Shown piece by piece: positions 26,768-36,584 of a DNA stretch of 64,000 nt (position 1 is its first letter; each line of letters starts with the position of its first letter). Under the pieces are notes generated by a model. It saw only the letters and a program-made list of their open reading frames with translations, did no database searches and was not told the origin of the DNA. Position numbers and translations under genes: made by a program. The DNA comes from Hyphomonadaceae bacterium (GTDB lineage: Bacteria; Pseudomonadota; Alphaproteobacteria; Caulobacterales; Hyphomonadaceae): NCBI GenBank assembly GCA_016714495.1, contig JADKDU010000010.1, forward strand, positions 1 to 64,000, given 5' to 3'.

Positions 26768-27697
26768 GTGACAGATCCCGCCGCCCCGACAGCTCCAGCC
26801 GACGCCGTGCGTGGCTCGTGGGTCGCTCACGCCCCGACGTTCGCTCGGCCTTACCTGCAGCTATCTCGCTATGATCGCCCCGCCGGATTCTGGCTGCTTG
26901 CTCTTCCGTGTCTCATAGGGCTCGCGCTGGCCCGTGCGCCACACGACTTCGTTCCGAATGACGCGTGGCTGGCCGCCCTCTTCATTGTCGGCGCGGTCGC
27001 CATGCGCGGCGCGGGCTGCACCTACAACGACATCCTCGATCGCGACATCGACGCGAAAGTGGTGCGTACCGCCCTTCGCCCTCTGCCATCTGGCGCCGTG
27101 ACGATGAAGCAGGCATGGGTCTGGCTGCTGGCGCAATGCCTCGCGGGCCTCGCCGTTCTGTTGTGTCTACCAGATATGGCCAAGCTCGTCGCGCTGGGCG
27201 CCATTCCGATGGTCGCGCTCTACCCGCTGATGAAGCGCATCACTTGGTGGCCGCAGGTCTGGCTCGGTCTCACCTTCAACTGGGGAGCCCTCGTCGCCGC
27301 CGCCGCGATACAGGGCGAAATCACGCAGGCAGCCGCCCTGCTCTATGGTGCCCTGATCTTCTGGACGCTCGGTTACGACACGATCTACGCCATTCAAGAT
27401 CGCGAAGACGACGCTCTCATCGGCGTAAAATCTACCGCTCTCCGCTTCGGCGAAAGCCTCAAGCCGGCCGTCGCGGTAATCTACATACTGTGCATCGCGC
27501 TTGCGGCGACCGCAGGATACGTCGCGGCAGGCTGCCATGGCGCAGCGGCTGTCGCGCCATTCGCGCTGCACCTGATCCAGCAAGCGGTTCGCCTCCAGCC
27601 CGCCCACAGCCAGCTCGCGCTCATGCTGTTCCGCGCGAACCGCGAAGCAGGCGTTCTACTGTTTGCAGGCTGGGCCTTCATAGCGGTCGCGATATAG
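26768..27697 (+). CDS. ubiA: 4-hydroxybenzoate polyprenyltransferase
   Basis: Attaches the polyprenyl tail to 4-hydroxybenzoate in ubiquinone synthesis. GTG at 26768 starts MTDPAAPTAPADAV; the open frame continues upstream but only as antisense of rsmE. 309 residues, eight or nine TM helices. Both Asp-rich prenyl-diphosphate motifs are present: YNDILDRDIDAKV and YDTIYAIQDREDD. The LSRYDRPAGFWLLALPC entry helix is typical of UbiA rather than CtaB. It supplies quinone to the respiratory chain served by the cta and PQQ genes. Confidence 0.95.
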   Translation: MTDPAAPTAPADAVRGSWVAHAPTFARPYLQLSRYDRPAGFWLLALPCLIGLALARAPHDFVPNDAWLAALFIVGAVAMRGAGCTYNDILDRDIDAKVVRTALRPLPSGAVTMKQAWVWLLAQCLAGLAVLLCLPDMAKLVALGAIPMVALYPLMKRITWWPQVWLGLTFNWGALVAAAAIQGEITQAAALLYGALIFWTLGYDTIYAIQDREDDALIGVKSTALRFGESLKPAVAVIYILCIALAATAGYVAAGCHGAAAVAPFALHLIQQAVRLQPAHSQLALMLFRANREAGVLLFAGWAFIAVAI

Positions 27698-27734
27698 CGG
27701 ATACTCTCGGTCAGGGACGGATCTGGAGTCGTTG

Positions 27735-28709
27735 ATGCCGGAAGAAACCACGCCGAATGGTGACAGAAAAAAGGTTCCGCCGGTGGCGTTGGCAGGCGCA
27801 GCCGTGGCGATAGGAGCGGCGCTATTCCTGCTGTTCAGCCCCAACCGGCCCGACAAGGCCAAGGCCCCGACGCCGGCGGCGGACGCAGCCGCTCAACAAT
27901 CTGCTGATCCGAACTCGACAGTCGTGCAAACCGCGCAGTTCGGGCAGTCCGATCCCAATGCGCCGGCGCCGCCTATCCCGCCGCAACCCAATGGCGCCAG
28001 TGTCGTATCGCCCGACGGCGCGGCGATCAGCTTTTCGGATGAGTCGATTGCCTACAGCGCAGCTCTTCCATCCGGCCCCAGCGACGATCCCAACCTCGAC
28101 TACATCCGCAAGGATGCGCTGTCCTATCTCGCCTCGAAGAAAGCCGACGCGCGCGCAACCTATGACGAGTTCAAGAAAGCCGGCGATATCCCGGCCGGCT
28201 ATCCCTGGGAAGTGATGATCAAGTGGGACTACACCGCCAAGGCCGGCGACATCGTCAGCCTTTTCGGATCGGCCTATGAGTACACCGGCGGCGCGCACGG
28301 CATGACCTATCTGGACACCCACGTCGCACGCACAAATGGTCAGCAGCTTCAGGTCCCAGACATGCTTCAGGGTGGGATCACGCCCGCGCTCGTCATTGCA
28401 ATCTGCGAGGCGCTAAAGGTCGTGAAGAAAGCCCGCATTGACACGGCTACAATATATGACGAGCCGGTCACCTGCGCCGGACCGGACAGCAATGTGAAGA
28501 TCGAGAAGGCGAAGCTCGCCCTCGCTCCCTCCAACCAGGCGGGCAAGTTTGGCGGCATTCTGGTTTATTACGAAGCCTACGAAGTCGGCTCCTACGCCGA
28601 GGGCTCCTATGAGCTTGTTGTTCAGCAGGACGTATTCGCCGAAGACATCAAGTCTGAGTTCAAGCTCCTGTTCGGCGGAACAGCGCCGCCGATCGCTGAC
28701 CCGACCTAG
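27735..28709 (+). CDS. Membrane-anchored DUF4163/DUF3298 (PdaC/RsiV-like) protein
   Basis: 324 residues from ATG 27735. A short cytosolic N-terminus, one TM helix (PVALAGAAVAIGAALFLLF) and a long Ala/Pro linker lead to a periplasmic domain from about residue 90. The domain reads ISFSDESIAYSAALPSG, then YEYTGGAHGMTYLDTHVAR, the hallmark GGAHG of the DUF3298 fold, and ends with a lysine/valine-rich strand region. Such domains occur in lysozyme-binding anti-sigma factors and polysaccharide deacetylases, but no catalytic domain is attached here. Its role is unknown. Four-base overlap with convergent tadA. Confidence 0.82.
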   Translation: MPEETTPNGDRKKVPPVALAGAAVAIGAALFLLFSPNRPDKAKAPTPAADAAAQQSADPNSTVVQTAQFGQSDPNAPAPPIPPQPNGASVVSPDGAAISFSDESIAYSAALPSGPSDDPNLDYIRKDALSYLASKKADARATYDEFKKAGDIPAGYPWEVMIKWDYTAKAGDIVSLFGSAYEYTGGAHGMTYLDTHVARTNGQQLQVPDMLQGGITPALVIAICEALKVVKKARIDTATIYDEPVTCAGPDSNVKIEKAKLALAPSNQAGKFGGILVYYEAYEVGSYAEGSYELVVQQDVFAEDIKSEFKLLFGGTAPPIADPT

Positions 28710-29167
28710 CGCCGGGCGCGGAAGAAGGCCTTGAGCATGGCGGAGGACTCTTCCGCCATTAGCCCGCTCTCAACCACCGGTCGCGAATGGCAGGTGGGCT
28801 GCTCGAAGAAGCGCGGGCCGTTCGCAACAGCGCCGCCCTTTTCGTCCCTCGCCCCATAGACGACCCGCCCGATGCGCGCGTGACTGATCGCTCCCGCACA
28901 CATCGCACACGGCTCGAGCGTCACATAGAGCGTCAGTCCAGACAGCCGATAATTCTCAAGCTTCGCGGCCGCCGACCGCAACGCCAGTATTTCCGCGTGC
29001 CCCGTCGGATCGCTCAGACCGATCGGTTCGTTGTAAGCTTCCGCCACTATCTCGCGCGTCACGGGATCGACGATAACGGCCCCGATTGGCGCTTCTCCAG
29101 CATCAGCCGCGGTCTGCGCCAGCGCCAGCGCGCGGCGCATCATCTCAAGGTCGAAATCGTCGGCCAT
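28706..29167 (-). CDS. tadA: tRNA-specific adenosine deaminase
   Basis: Deaminates A34 to inosine in tRNA-Arg(ACG). 153 residues from ATG 29167 (MADDFDLEMM); an upstream in-frame start adds five residues. Zinc deaminase motif: His57 and Glu59 in TGHAEIL, Cys87 and Cys90 in EPCAMCAGAI. The C-terminal helix SSAMLKAFFRARR is family-typical. Divergent from rsmD with 44 bases between. Confidence 0.95.
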   Translation of the reverse strand: MADDFDLEMMRRALALAQTAADAGEAPIGAVIVDPVTREIVAEAYNEPIGLSDPTGHAEILALRSAAAKLENYRLSGLTLYVTLEPCAMCAGAISHARIGRVVYGARDEKGGAVANGPRFFEQPTCHSRPVVESGLMAEESSAMLKAFFRARR

Positions 29168-29211
29168 GCCGCCCCATAGCATTTCGGCGGCGGGATGCTA
29201 GATCGACGCCT

Positions 29212-29778
29212 ATGCGCATCGTCGGCGGCACATTGAGGGGACGCACGTTCCGCACGCCGAATGGCCGTGATACACGGCCAACATCCGACCGTGCGCGCGA
29301 GTCCATTTTCAATATCCTTGCCCACGCCGAATGGTCGCCATCGCTTGAGGGGGTCCGCGTGATGGACGCCTTCGCCGGCTCCGGCGCGCTGGGTTTTGAG
29401 GCAATCTCGCGCGGGGCGGCTTTCTGCCTGTTCGTCGAAACGGAAGCGGCCGCCCGCGGCTGCATCCGCGACAATGTCGAGGCCTTCCAGCTCTTCGGGA
29501 ACACACGCATCCATCGTCGCTCAGCGACCGACCTGGGCGCCAAGCCCGCGGGCCTCGGCGCGCCATTCGATCTCGTCTTCATGGACCCGCCCTACGCCAT
29601 GAACCTTGTGCCGCCCGCGCTCGAGCAACTCCTCATCGGGCAGTGGATCACACCTGAAGGGCTCGTCGTTGCTGAAACCGGCAGCCACGAACCCGCGCTT
29701 GTTGCGCCCGGCTGGGACATGCTCGACGAGCGCACCTACGGCGCAGCGCGGGTTTCATTCCTGCGTGCGAACGCCTGA
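29212..29778 (+). CDS. rsmD: 16S rRNA (guanine-966-N2)-methyltransferase
   Basis: 188 residues from ATG 29212 (MRIVGGTLRGRTF), the usual RsmD opening; the frame extends upstream only as antisense of tadA. SAM-binding motif VMDAFAGSGALGFEAISRGA and the catalytic FMDPPYAMN (DPPY) are intact. Its 3' end overlaps the convergent CPBP gene by 43 bases. Confidence 0.95.
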   Translation: MRIVGGTLRGRTFRTPNGRDTRPTSDRARESIFNILAHAEWSPSLEGVRVMDAFAGSGALGFEAISRGAAFCLFVETEAAARGCIRDNVEAFQLFGNTRIHRRSATDLGAKPAGLGAPFDLVFMDPPYAMNLVPPALEQLLIGQWITPEGLVVAETGSHEPALVAPGWDMLDERTYGAARVSFLRANA

Positions 29779-30698
29779 CCTCTCGGCAAGGGCGAGAACG
29801 GCGACAGCACGAACGCCAGCAGCACCCCAATCAGCAACAGCTCTGTCGAGGCGCCGTGCATCAGCTGGTCCGACCGCCACACGAACAGCGCCAGCGAAGA
29901 TGAGCCGCTGTCCGCTCCGGCCAGTGTGAGCGCGCCGACATTGTTGATGAAATGAAACCCGATCGCCGCCGCAAGACTCCCGGTGCGCCAGACCATCGCC
30001 AGCATCACCATGCCCATGACCGCAGCGATCACGACATAATAGACCGCGTATGTTTGGTTCTCCGGTGAATTCGCCGCGTGCATGAAACCGAAGGCGAGCG
30101 ACGGCAGGAATCCCCAGACGATCGGATTGCTGAAGCGTGCTGCCAGCTGCTGTGGCAAATATCCGCGAAAGATCAGCTCTTCGCTTGCGGCCTGCATGAA
30201 GATGATGAGAGCGATCGGGCCCAACGTCAGCAGCCACGTGGCGGTCTCAAGCTCCGAACGGCGCGGCGCGTTACCCGAAACAATGCTCCAGGTCAGGCTC
30301 ACTGCGAGATAGCCTGCTGCGATCGCGCAGCCGATACCGAACTGCGACATGCTGAACCTGCGGTTCCAGGCCCCGAGCGTATCGAGCTGCCGCTTGTGAA
30401 GCAGTTTCAGGACAGCCCACACGCCAATTGCAAAACCCCAGATGGTCGCCAGCGCGACGAGCAGAACAGCAACCGTCTGCGCATAACTCAACTGCGACTC
30501 GGCCATGCCGAACATCACACGGAATGAATTCGCGTCGATCAGATTGCTGCCGATGGCGATCAGGATCAGCGCAAACGTCCATATGAACCACACCACCGTG
30601 ATCAGCAGCAGGCCAAGAAGCGTGCGCCATAACTGATGGCGCGGACGCGCCGCATCCACCCATTGCTGAAACGGGTGCAGGTCCGAAGCGTCGCTCAT
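29736..30698 (-). CDS. CPBP-family intramembrane glutamic endopeptidase
   Basis: 320 residues, about eight TM helices. ABI/CPBP motifs are present: EELIFRGYLP (catalytic Glu pair and Arg), FMHAAN and FHFINN. These residues form the active site of the Rce1-like membrane protease fold. Substrate is unknown in bacteria of this kind; members act in CAAX-like processing, bacteriocin immunity or stress. Its start overlaps the stop of the quinone oxidoreductase gene (ATGA), so the two are coupled. Confidence 0.9.
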   Translation of the reverse strand: MSDASDLHPFQQWVDAARPRHQLWRTLLGLLLITVVWFIWTFALILIAIGSNLIDANSFRVMFGMAESQLSYAQTVAVLLVALATIWGFAIGVWAVLKLLHKRQLDTLGAWNRRFSMSQFGIGCAIAAGYLAVSLTWSIVSGNAPRRSELETATWLLTLGPIALIIFMQAASEELIFRGYLPQQLAARFSNPIVWGFLPSLAFGFMHAANSPENQTYAVYYVVIAAVMGMVMLAMVWRTGSLAAAIGFHFINNVGALTLAGADSGSSSLALFVWRSDQLMHGASTELLLIGVLLAFVLSPFSPLPRGQAFARRNETRAAP

Positions 30699-31678
30699 GG
30701 CAGCAGGATCGTCGCGCCGCTCGTTTTGCGGCCTTCCAGCGCGCGGTGGGCTTCACCTGAATCCTTCAGGGCAAAGCGCTGGCGCACGTCGGCTTTCACC
30801 GCGCCCGAGCGCATCGCGCCCCACAGCGCCGCAGCGCCACGCTCCAGCTCCGGCCGCGTCCCCGTGAAGCTGAACAGCGTCGGGCGTGTCATGACCAGCG
30901 AGCCGCCCTGACTGAGCCGTAAGGGCGCAACGGGATCAACCGGTCCCGACGCGTTGCCAAAGGTGATGAACCAGCCCCGCGGATGCAGCGACTTCAGGCT
31001 CGCTTCCGCCGAAGCCTTGCCGACACTGTCATAGACAACCGGCACGCCCCTGCCGCCGGTCAGCTCCTTCACGCGCGCTGCCACGTCTTCGCTGGATAGG
31101 ATTGTTTCGGCACAACCGTAGGTCTTCGCCAGCTCCGCCTTCTCGGGCGTCGAGACCACGCCGATAACCCGCGCGCCCAACGCATTCGCCCACGGCGTCA
31201 GGATTGACCCCACGCCGCCAGCGGCCGCCCACACCAGTATGGTCTCGCCCGGCTGCACGCGCCTGATTTCGAAAATCAGCATCCACACCGTCAGCCCCTT
31301 GAGGAATACCGCCGCCGCCTCCTCGTCTTTCACGTAATCCGGGATCAACACCATCTTCTCGGCGGGCGCATTCCGGTGGGACGCATAACCTCCCTGCAGG
31401 CCGTTATAGACTATCCGGTCACCCACCTTCAGGCTGGTAACGCCCTCGCCCAGCGCCTCCACGACGCCAGCCGCCTCTTCCCCCAATCCCGCCGGCAGCT
31501 GGCTCGGATACAGGCCTGTGCGCTTGTAGACATCGATGAAATTGACCCCGATCGCGGTGTGCTTAAGCCGCACCTGCCCCGCGCCCGGCGGGGCAAGCTC
31601 CACCGATTCCAGCTTCATTTCCTCCGGCCCGCCATGCCTGTGGATGCGAATGACGTCTGCTGTGGAAGAGGTGGCCAT
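30695..31678 (-). CDS. NADPH:quinone oxidoreductase (zeta-crystallin type)
   Basis: 327 residues from ATG 31678 (MATSSTADVIRIHRHGG); the frame extends further but only as antisense of rnhB. Zinc-independent medium-chain dehydrogenase fold: GVNFIDVYKRTGLYP, GEEAAGVVEALGEGV, and the NADPH-binding AAAGGVGSILTPWANALGA. Reduces quinones using NADPH in the cytoplasm. Often named qor. Divergent from rnhB and coupled to the downstream CPBP protease gene. Confidence 0.93.
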   Translation of the reverse strand: MATSSTADVIRIHRHGGPEEMKLESVELAPPGAGQVRLKHTAIGVNFIDVYKRTGLYPSQLPAGLGEEAAGVVEALGEGVTSLKVGDRIVYNGLQGGYASHRNAPAEKMVLIPDYVKDEEAAAVFLKGLTVWMLIFEIRRVQPGETILVWAAAGGVGSILTPWANALGARVIGVVSTPEKAELAKTYGCAETILSSEDVAARVKELTGGRGVPVVYDSVGKASAEASLKSLHPRGWFITFGNASGPVDPVAPLRLSQGGSLVMTRPTLFSFTGTRPELERGAAALWGAMRSGAVKADVRQRFALKDSGEAHRALEGRKTSGATILLP

Positions 31679-31762
31679 GGCTAACTCACGGGGTTGCAGG
31701 GTGGCTTCGGACTCATGTCTAACCCGTCCACGGCGCGGAAACGAGCATGGCCAGTTACAAAC

Positions 31763-32389
31763 ATGGACCTGGTTGAGATAATCTGTGGCATCGACGAAGC
31801 CGGGCGAGGCCCTCTCGCCGGCCCCGTCGTCGCGGCCGCCGTCATCCTCGATAGGAAGCGCCGCATCAACGGCCTGAACGATAGCAAACAGCTGACCGAG
31901 GAACGCCGCGACGTCCTCGCCGCCCGCATCAAGGAACGCGCGATTACGTGGGGCATTGGCTGGGCCAGCTCCGAAGAGATCGATGCGGTGAACATCCGTC
32001 AGGCCAATTTCCTGGCCATGCAGCGCGCCTTCGCCCAGCTTAGCGTCAAACCGACCCACGTGCTGGTCGACGGCAACGATCCGCCGCCCATCGCCTGCCG
32101 GGTCACCTGCATCATCGGCGGCGACGCGCTGGAGAGCTGCATTTCAGCCGCCTCGATCCTCGCCAAGACCGCCCGCGACGCCCACATGGTGGAACTCTGC
32201 GCGCAGTATCCCGGCTACGGCTTTTCCCGGCACAAGGGCTATGGCGTCGCCGCGCACCTCGCAGCGTTGAAACTGCTCGGCCCGACACCCATCCATCGCC
32301 GCAGCTTCCGCCCCGTCCGCGAGGCGATGGGCATCTTCGATGATGTGATCATCGCGAAACAGCTTCCGCTGCCCGGCGTCGCAGCCTAG
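31763..32389 (+). CDS. rnhB: Ribonuclease HII
   Basis: Removes RNA from RNA-DNA hybrids and misinserted ribonucleotides. 208 residues from ATG 31763; an upstream ATG at 31715 would add 16 residues and cannot be excluded, since neither start has a strong ribosome binding site. Active-site acidic residues: Asp11 and Glu12 in CGIDEAGRGPLAGPV, Asp in HVLVDGND, and the DA motif (GGDALESCISAASILAKTAR). The 3' end overlaps mutL by 4 bases, convergent. Confidence 0.94.
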   Translation: MDLVEIICGIDEAGRGPLAGPVVAAAVILDRKRRINGLNDSKQLTEERRDVLAARIKERAITWGIGWASSEEIDAVNIRQANFLAMQRAFAQLSVKPTHVLVDGNDPPPIACRVTCIIGGDALESCISAASILAKTARDAHMVELCAQYPGYGFSRHKGYGVAAHLAALKLLGPTPIHRRSFRPVREAMGIFDDVIIAKQLPLPGVAA

Positions 32390-34230
32390 CGCCGTCCGAA
32401 CAGCTTCTCGATATCCGCCAATTTCAGCTCGACATAAGTCGGCCGACCATGGTTGCACTGGCCGGAGTGAGGCGTCGCCTCCATCTGCCGAAGCAGCGCG
32501 TTCATCTCGTCCGCCGTCAGCCGCCGCCCCGCGCGCACCGAGCCGCGGCAGGCCATGTTGCCCATTACCTCTTCCATACGCTCCTTGAGCGCGAGACCAG
32601 CTTCGTATTCCGCGAAATCATCCGCCAGATCGCGCACCAGGCCCTTCACATTCATCTCGCCAAAGATCGCCGGCGTCGCCCGCACGGCCACTGCGCCGCG
32701 ACCGAACGGCTCCACCTCCAGCCCCATCGCCAACAGCTCGTCCGCACGATCCAGCACGCGGAGCGCTTCTTCCTCGGACAGCTCCACGATCTCCGGGATC
32801 AGCAGCGCCTGACGTCGCACGCCGGAGCCGCCCATCTCCGACTTCATCCGCTCGTAGACAAGCCGTTCATGCGCCGCATGCTGGTCGACGATCACCATGC
32901 CGTCCACCGTCTGCGCAATGATGTAAGTCTCGTGCACCTGCGCCCGCGCCACGCCCAGCGGCGGCGTTTCCGCCGGCATCTCCGGCGCCGGCTCGACGCG
33001 GGCCGACGGCCCGAGTTCGAACGATGCGGGCCGATTGTCCGACATCGCCGGATAATTGTTCGTATAGTCCAACTCACCGACCACAGGTCGTGCAGGGCTC
33101 CAACTCGCCTTTGGCGCCCCCCATCGAAGCGACGACGCCACATGGCTCGTCGCCGCGCCCAGCGCAGCGCCCGCCACCGTCGTGCTCGCCCGGTGCCCCG
33201 CCGACGCCAGCGCATGGCGCAACGCGCCGATCATCAGCCCGCGGATGTTGGCGGCGTCGCGGAAGCGCACTTCTGTCTTCGCCGGATGCACGTTCACATC
33301 CACCTGCATCGGATCGAGATCGACAAACAGCACCGCCATCGGATGCCGGTCGCGCGCGAGGAAGTCCTGATACGCCGCGCGGATCACGCCCACCAGCAAC
33401 CTGTCTTTCACGGGCCGCCCGTTGACGAACAGATACTGGTGCTGCGCGCTCCCCCGATTGAACGTCGGCAGGCCGGCGAACCCCGACACACGCACGCCTT
33501 CGCGTTCCGCATCGATCTCGACCGCGTTCTCGCGGAACTCCTTGCCCAGCACAGCGCCCAATCGCTTCAGCCGCGCCTCATTCCCCAGCTCGGCCGCAAG
33601 CTTGATGACCGCCCGCTCTTCCGTTTCCAGATGGAAGGCTACGTCCGGTCGCGCGAGCGCCAGACGCCGCACAGTGTCCGCGATCGCTTGCGCTTCTGAC
33701 CGCTCGGTCTTCATGAATTTCAGGCGCGCGGGCGTCGCATAGAACAGATCCCGCACATCGACGCGCGTGCCATTGCTCGTCAGCCCGCTCCATGCCGCCG
33801 GTTTCGGCCCATCAACCTTCCCGGCATCCACGCCGATCTCGAACGCGCCATCGGCGTCCTTCGCGCGGCTCAGGATCGACAGCCGCGACACTGATCCGAT
33901 CGATGGCAGCGCCTCACCCCGGAACCCCATCGTGCGGATGTCCAGAAGATCGACATGACCATCATCATCGGCCGCCAACTTCGACGTCGCATGCCGCTCG
34001 ATCGCCAACGGCAGCTCTTCCACTGACATGCCGTGGCCATCGTCTTCGATCATCAGCCGGGTGAGGCCACCGCCCTCGATCCTTACGCGCACGGAGCGCG
34101 CGCCGGCATCGAGCGCATTCTCGATCAGCTCTTTCGCAGCCGCAGCAGGCCGCTCCACGACTTCGCCCGCCGCAATGCGGTTGACCGCGTCCGGCGGCAA
34201 CCGGCGGATCCTTGCGTACGGGGGGTTCAT
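32386..34230 (-). CDS. mutL: DNA mismatch repair protein MutL
   Basis: 614 residues from ATG 34230 (MNPPYARIRRLPPDAVN). GHKL ATPase N-terminus: IAAGEVVERPAAAAKELIENALDAG, DDGHGM, TMGFRGEALPSI, and SNGTRVDVRDLFYATPARLKF. The C-terminal dimerisation/endonuclease domain carries the metal motif DQHAAHERLVYE and a CNHGRP site, so it should be a latent nicking endonuclease, as in bacteria without MutH. A flexible linker separates the domains. Confidence 0.96.
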   Translation of the reverse strand: MNPPYARIRRLPPDAVNRIAAGEVVERPAAAAKELIENALDAGARSVRVRIEGGGLTRLMIEDDGHGMSVEELPLAIERHATSKLAADDDGHVDLLDIRTMGFRGEALPSIGSVSRLSILSRAKDADGAFEIGVDAGKVDGPKPAAWSGLTSNGTRVDVRDLFYATPARLKFMKTERSEAQAIADTVRRLALARPDVAFHLETEERAVIKLAAELGNEARLKRLGAVLGKEFRENAVEIDAEREGVRVSGFAGLPTFNRGSAQHQYLFVNGRPVKDRLLVGVIRAAYQDFLARDRHPMAVLFVDLDPMQVDVNVHPAKTEVRFRDAANIRGLMIGALRHALASAGHRASTTVAGAALGAATSHVASSLRWGAPKASWSPARPVVGELDYTNNYPAMSDNRPASFELGPSARVEPAPEMPAETPPLGVARAQVHETYIIAQTVDGMVIVDQHAAHERLVYERMKSEMGGSGVRRQALLIPEIVELSEEEALRVLDRADELLAMGLEVEPFGRGAVAVRATPAIFGEMNVKGLVRDLADDFAEYEAGLALKERMEEVMGNMACRGSVRAGRRLTADEMNALLRQMEATPHSGQCNHGRPTYVELKLADIEKLFGRR

Positions 34231-34327
34231 GGCTGATTCGACCATTGGCAGACCTTAAACGCGCTCAAGGCGGCCATGAAGTACGAAAGAAAATTGCGAT
34301 GCCTTACCCTGTGGGCAATTCGCGACA

Positions 34328-34355
34328 TTGCCGCCGGGGGCACACTCGCTTTAGT
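34328..34355 (+). promoter_or_regulatory. Promoter of the first PQQ dehydrogenase, shared with the second copy
   Basis: TTGCCG (34328-34333), 16 bases, TTTAGT (34350-34355). The block ATTGCCGCC...ACTCGCTTTAG(T/C)TTCGCGCC recurs almost unchanged before the second copy at 36688-36720. Its conservation while flanking bases diverge supports a regulatory role. The hexamer assignment is inferred. Confidence 0.5.
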
Positions 34356-34412
34356 TTCGCGCCTAAGAAAACAGCCTGTCCATGCGGAACAGGCATCGGA
34401 GAGGGAACTACC

Positions 34413-36584
34413 ATGAAAGCCAGACTGGCTTTGACCTGCGTTGCTGCGGCCGCGCTAATGTCCGGCTGTGGCGGGGAGGCGCCTGCCGCCAAACCCGCCG
34501 CGGACGCCAATCTAGGCGCCGCGGCAGTCAACACAGAGCGCCTGCTCAAGGCGGACAGCGAACCGGGCTCCTGGCTCCTCACCGGCGGCAACTATCACGA
34601 GCAGCGCTATAGCCTCCTCGACCAGATCAGCGATGCGAACGTGAAGGAGCTTGGCCTCTCCTGGTATGCCGACCTCGATACAGAGCGCAGCCAGGAGGCA
34701 ACCCCGGTCGTCGTCGATGGCGTGCTCTACGTCACCACCGCCTGGAGCATGGTGAAAGCCTATGACGTCAAGACCGGCACCGTGCTTTGGGAATACGACC
34801 CGAAGGTCAACCGCGCAAAAGACGCCGACGCCTGCTGCGACGTAGTGAACCGCGGTGTCGCCGCGTGGAACGGCAAGGTTTACATAGGCGCGCTCGACGG
34901 CCGTCTGATCGCGCTCGATGGCAAGACCGGCAAGGTCGTCTGGGAAACGCAAACCACTGACACAACACTGCCCTATACCATCACGGGCGTGCCTCGCATC
35001 GTGAACGGCAAGGTCATTATCGGAAACGGCGGTGCAGAGTATCGCGTCCGTGGCTACGTCACGGCATATGACTCTGAAACCGGCGAACAGGCATGGCGCT
35101 GGTGGGCCGTGCCCGGCGATCCCTCCAAGCCCTACGAACAACCGGAACTCGCTGAAGCCGCAAAAGGATGGAAGGGCGAGAACTACTGGAAGATCGGCGG
35201 CGGCGGCACTGTCTGGGACGGTATGGCCTATGACGAACAAAGCGACACGATCTATGTCGGCACCGGCAACGGCAACCCGTGGAACCAGGCCATCCGCTCG
35301 CCCGGCGGCGGCGATAACCTCTTCCTCGCTTCGATCGTCGCGCTCGACCCCAACACCGGCAAATACAAGTGGCATTATCAGACCACGCCAGGCGAGACAT
35401 GGGATTATACGGCTACGCAACCCATCATGGTCGCCGACCTGAATTACCCGGAAGGCAAGCGCCGCGTCGTGATGCAGGCCCCGAAGAACGGCTTCTTCTA
35501 CGTACTCGACGCGAAAGACGGAAAACTCATCTCCGCTGAAAAGTTCGGTCCGGTGACATGGGCAACCCACGTCGACCTGAAAACAGGTCGTCCTGTCGAA
35601 GTGCCCGAAGCTCGCTACGAGATCACCGGCAAAGCCGTCATCGTGCAGCCCACTGCCGCTGGCCATCACAACTGGCATCCGATGGCGTTCAGCCCCGAAA
35701 CCGGCCTCATCTATATTCCGGTGCAAATCGCAGCGGCGTCCTTCGCCGGCATCAAAAATTTCAAGATCAACCTGGAAGGCAGAAACACCGGCACTGAATT
35801 CGGCGCTGGCGCCTCTCTCTGTGCCGTTCCCGGCGCCAAGTGCGGCAATATCGAAAGCTACATCCTTGCCTGGGATCCGGTGAAGGCGAAGGAAGTCTGG
35901 CGTATCCCGAACGTGGCTTACGGTTCGTCGGGCGTTCTCGCCACGTCCGGCAATCTTATCTTCGCCGGCAACCACAATGGCGAGTTCAACGCCTACAACG
36001 CCACAACCGGCGAGAAACTCTGGACCGCACCAACGCAAGCTCGCGTCGTCGCCGCGCCAGCCACCTACACTGTCGACGGACAGCAAGAGATCGCCATCCT
36101 GACTGGCGCCCGCGGCCTGCCTACAGGTCAGAAGCGCATCAGCCCGTACAGCGGCAACAACTCCCGCCTGATGGTGTTCCGCGCGGGCGGTACGGGTGCG
36201 CTGCCAGCCGAAATGCCGCCGGCCGATCCCAACAAGCTGACTGTGACCATCAATCCGCCCCTGCTCACTGGCGACACCGAGACGGTGTTCGCAGGCGAGC
36301 AGGCCTTCACCGCCAACTGCGCCGTCTGCCACGGCCCGGCGGCCGTCCCCGGTGCTGGCTCGACCGCTCCGGATTTGCGCTATTCGGCCATTCTGCCCTT
36401 CGCCGGCTCTTGGAACGCGACGGTGCGTGATGGCGACCTTGCTCAGCGCGGCATGCCGGCATGGGCTGCTACGCTGCCGATGGAAACCACCAACGCGATC
36501 CGCCAGTACGTAATCAAGCGCGCGAATGACGAGAAGGCAGCGCAGGAAGCGGCGGTCGCCGCCGCCCACCCAACGAAGCCGTGA
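34413..36584 (+). CDS. PQQ-dependent quinohaemoprotein alcohol dehydrogenase, copy 1
   Basis: 723 residues. ATG 34413 follows GGAGAGGGAA. The N-terminus has a lipobox (VAAAALMSGC), so the enzyme is probably an anchored periplasmic lipoprotein. Residues about 50-590 form the eight-bladed PQQ propeller with the vicinal disulphide DACCDVVNRGVA (Cys141-Cys142), the GGGGTVWDGMAYD region and the catalytic Asp in GETWDYTATQP. A C-terminal cytochrome c domain carries one haem site (NCAVCHGP, Cys636/639-His640) and distal GMPAW. It oxidises alcohols and passes electrons through haem c to the respiratory chain. PQQ synthesis genes are not in the window. Near-duplicate downstream. Confidence 0.93.
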   Translation: MKARLALTCVAAAALMSGCGGEAPAAKPAADANLGAAAVNTERLLKADSEPGSWLLTGGNYHEQRYSLLDQISDANVKELGLSWYADLDTERSQEATPVVVDGVLYVTTAWSMVKAYDVKTGTVLWEYDPKVNRAKDADACCDVVNRGVAAWNGKVYIGALDGRLIALDGKTGKVVWETQTTDTTLPYTITGVPRIVNGKVIIGNGGAEYRVRGYVTAYDSETGEQAWRWWAVPGDPSKPYEQPELAEAAKGWKGENYWKIGGGGTVWDGMAYDEQSDTIYVGTGNGNPWNQAIRSPGGGDNLFLASIVALDPNTGKYKWHYQTTPGETWDYTATQPIMVADLNYPEGKRRVVMQAPKNGFFYVLDAKDGKLISAEKFGPVTWATHVDLKTGRPVEVPEARYEITGKAVIVQPTAAGHHNWHPMAFSPETGLIYIPVQIAAASFAGIKNFKINLEGRNTGTEFGAGASLCAVPGAKCGNIESYILAWDPVKAKEVWRIPNVAYGSSGVLATSGNLIFAGNHNGEFNAYNATTGEKLWTAPTQARVVAAPATYTVDGQQEIAILTGARGLPTGQKRISPYSGNNSRLMVFRAGGTGALPAEMPPADPNKLTVTINPPLLTGDTETVFAGEQAFTANCAVCHGPAAVPGAGSTAPDLRYSAILPFAGSWNATVRDGDLAQRGMPAWAATLPMETTNAIRQYVIKRANDEKAAQEAAVAAAHPTKP

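Noticed and set aside
34512..36569. 685-codon open frame antisense to PQQ dehydrogenase copy 1
   Set aside because: Shadow of the strong codon bias of the real gene on the other strand; no ribosome site or domain. The sense gene has full family motifs.
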